From contig JAREIK010010233.1 of assembly GCA_029783825.1 (NCBI GenBank), positions 1-64,000 of the forward strand: a stretch of DNA of 64,000 bases. Direction: 5' to 3'. This DNA is from Sapria himalayana. Taxonomy: Eukaryota; Streptophyta; Magnoliopsida; Malpighiales; Rafflesiaceae. A program made the position numbers and the translations under genes. Under the pieces are notes generated by a model, which was not told the DNA's origin, ran no database searches, and saw nothing but the letters and a program-made list of their open reading frames with translations. Positions 63,029 to 64,000 of this stretch are shown here, piece by piece; the first letter of the stretch is position 1, and each line of letters opens with the position of its first letter.

Positions 63029-64000
63029 TTTATATATATGTAAAATTTATATAAATATTTTAAACACAACATTATATCAGAGTCAAAAGTAAGTCATGAA
63101 AGAAGATGAGCTCTGATTATTTCGGTTCAAGTGAAAAAGGAATCCTAGATGATAAGATTTACCAGTTAATGCAGTGCAAGCCATTGAGTGGAACAAAAGA
63201 GGTTTTTTTTTGTTGCTTCTTTATGCGTATCCAGTGTGTAGCATAAATCACAGTGTAATTTGTTTCAGATTTGTTAAATTGGGGTTTGCATTTCATATCT
63301 GGTGGGGTTATGTTGGTTTGGTGATCATGAATATGACTAGGAAAAAATATGCATGAAGAATGCTACTTCTTTTAGTTTTCTTAGTTAAATTATGAGTCCA
63401 TATTAGGTAGACTTATCATTTGCATGAATAAAAGGTTTGAATATGTTCTTTTGGCCCATCATAGGGTCGGGAAATATAACACCTAAGACCCTAGTGTTAG
63501 CTGTTATTTTCTGTGCAACCACTATTAGTCTCACCGTTACCACCTTTATGCTACTTACTCCCTCCTTAGTCAGTCAGTGCTGTTACCCTCTTGATCACTA
63601 TAATTCTACCAGCACCTATGCATCATAGTTTGTGTTTATGAGGGAAGGCATCCATAGTTTTTTTCCATTTTTAGGTGATAATATTTAAAGCTATTGCTTT
63701 TGCTATATTTGTAGCAGATATGATGACATTTTTTTGTAGCTGTTGTAGTTCACTTTTTCATTAAGTTGTGCATGATGAACATCTTCCTCAGTTGGTTAAA
63801 GTATTATGTGATAAACTCAACTGGTGTAGAAGGGTACAACTCTTCCACTTATATGCATTGCCTTCATGATTAGGGTGATAAAATCAACTAAGAATGATGG
63901 AACCCTAAGCAAAGATGGCCAGTAATAGTGAATGAAATTGATCACTAAATCTTTAATGTATGAGCCATCATGATCCTGATTTCCATTATAATGAGATGAC
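63029..64000. other. Flanking AT-rich DNA without recognised gene
   Basis: No TATC array, no transposon domain and no convincing coding region. Short frames at 63174-63356 and 63437-63628 show no family signature. An open stretch reading SSEKGILDDKIYQLMQCKPL near 63128-63190 could be an old exon but is unidentified. Confidence 0.45.

Overview
The window reads as nuclear, repeat-rich DNA of a land plant, most likely an angiosperm. The protein signatures are all plant-type: L1-like LINEs with a DUF4283/zinc-knuckle ORF1 and an ORF2 of endonuclease, reverse transcriptase, zf-RVT and RNase H; CACTA (En/Spm) transposons with Transposase-associated, tnp2, DUF4218, DUF4216 and Ptta/En/Spm-like domains; and broken copies of host ARF and UTP6 genes. 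I see no intact host gene and cannot name the species. Nearly every open reading frame is repeat-derived or broken.

Left half (1-30610): four degenerate TATC (GATA) arrays of about 3.5, 9.5, 2.5 and 0.7 kb alternate with three LINEs (3533-9920, 19433-20958, 23438-29905). All three LINEs lie on the minus strand. Each ends in 7-9 A residues that run straight into the GATA strand, and each also meets TATC array at its 5' end, including copy 2, which is cut off inside RNase H. This looks like repeated insertion of one L1 lineage into TATC arrays in one orientation. The arrays carry their own local duplications (62-63, 68, 106 and about 270 bp) and a 51-bp identical block shared by arrays on either side of LINE copy 2.

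Right half (30611-63028): a graveyard of CACTA elements. One is well bounded: 35889-45271, with 29-bp imperfect terminal inverted repeats (22/29 matches, ungapped), an ATC target duplication, GGTCGGT-type subterminal repeats, a two-gene layout (tnp2-type transposase, then a TnpA-like gene) and many in-frame stops. A second plus-strand element has a decayed transposase (55900-57910), a TnpA-like gene (58050-60060) and a 3' terminus at 63028 with a different subterminal motif (GCTAGGGAC...CCGTCGCTAA). Minus-strand TnpA C-terminal fragments lie at 31140-31410 and 48655-48775; the first belongs to a terminus at 30611 that abuts the last TATC array. Both plus-strand transposase regions are preceded by blocks of the same AT-rich tandem repeat (unit about 550 bp). 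The second block is interrupted by an ARF processed pseudogene with a 17-bp target duplication.

Other contents are a UTP6 gene fragment, a hAT-like non-autonomous element, a CT/CA-rich tract, and two blocks of palindromic TATACT(C/G)AGTATA repeats flanking a Gly/Ser-rich coding-like segment. The last kilobase (63029-64000) is AT-rich flank without a recognisable gene.
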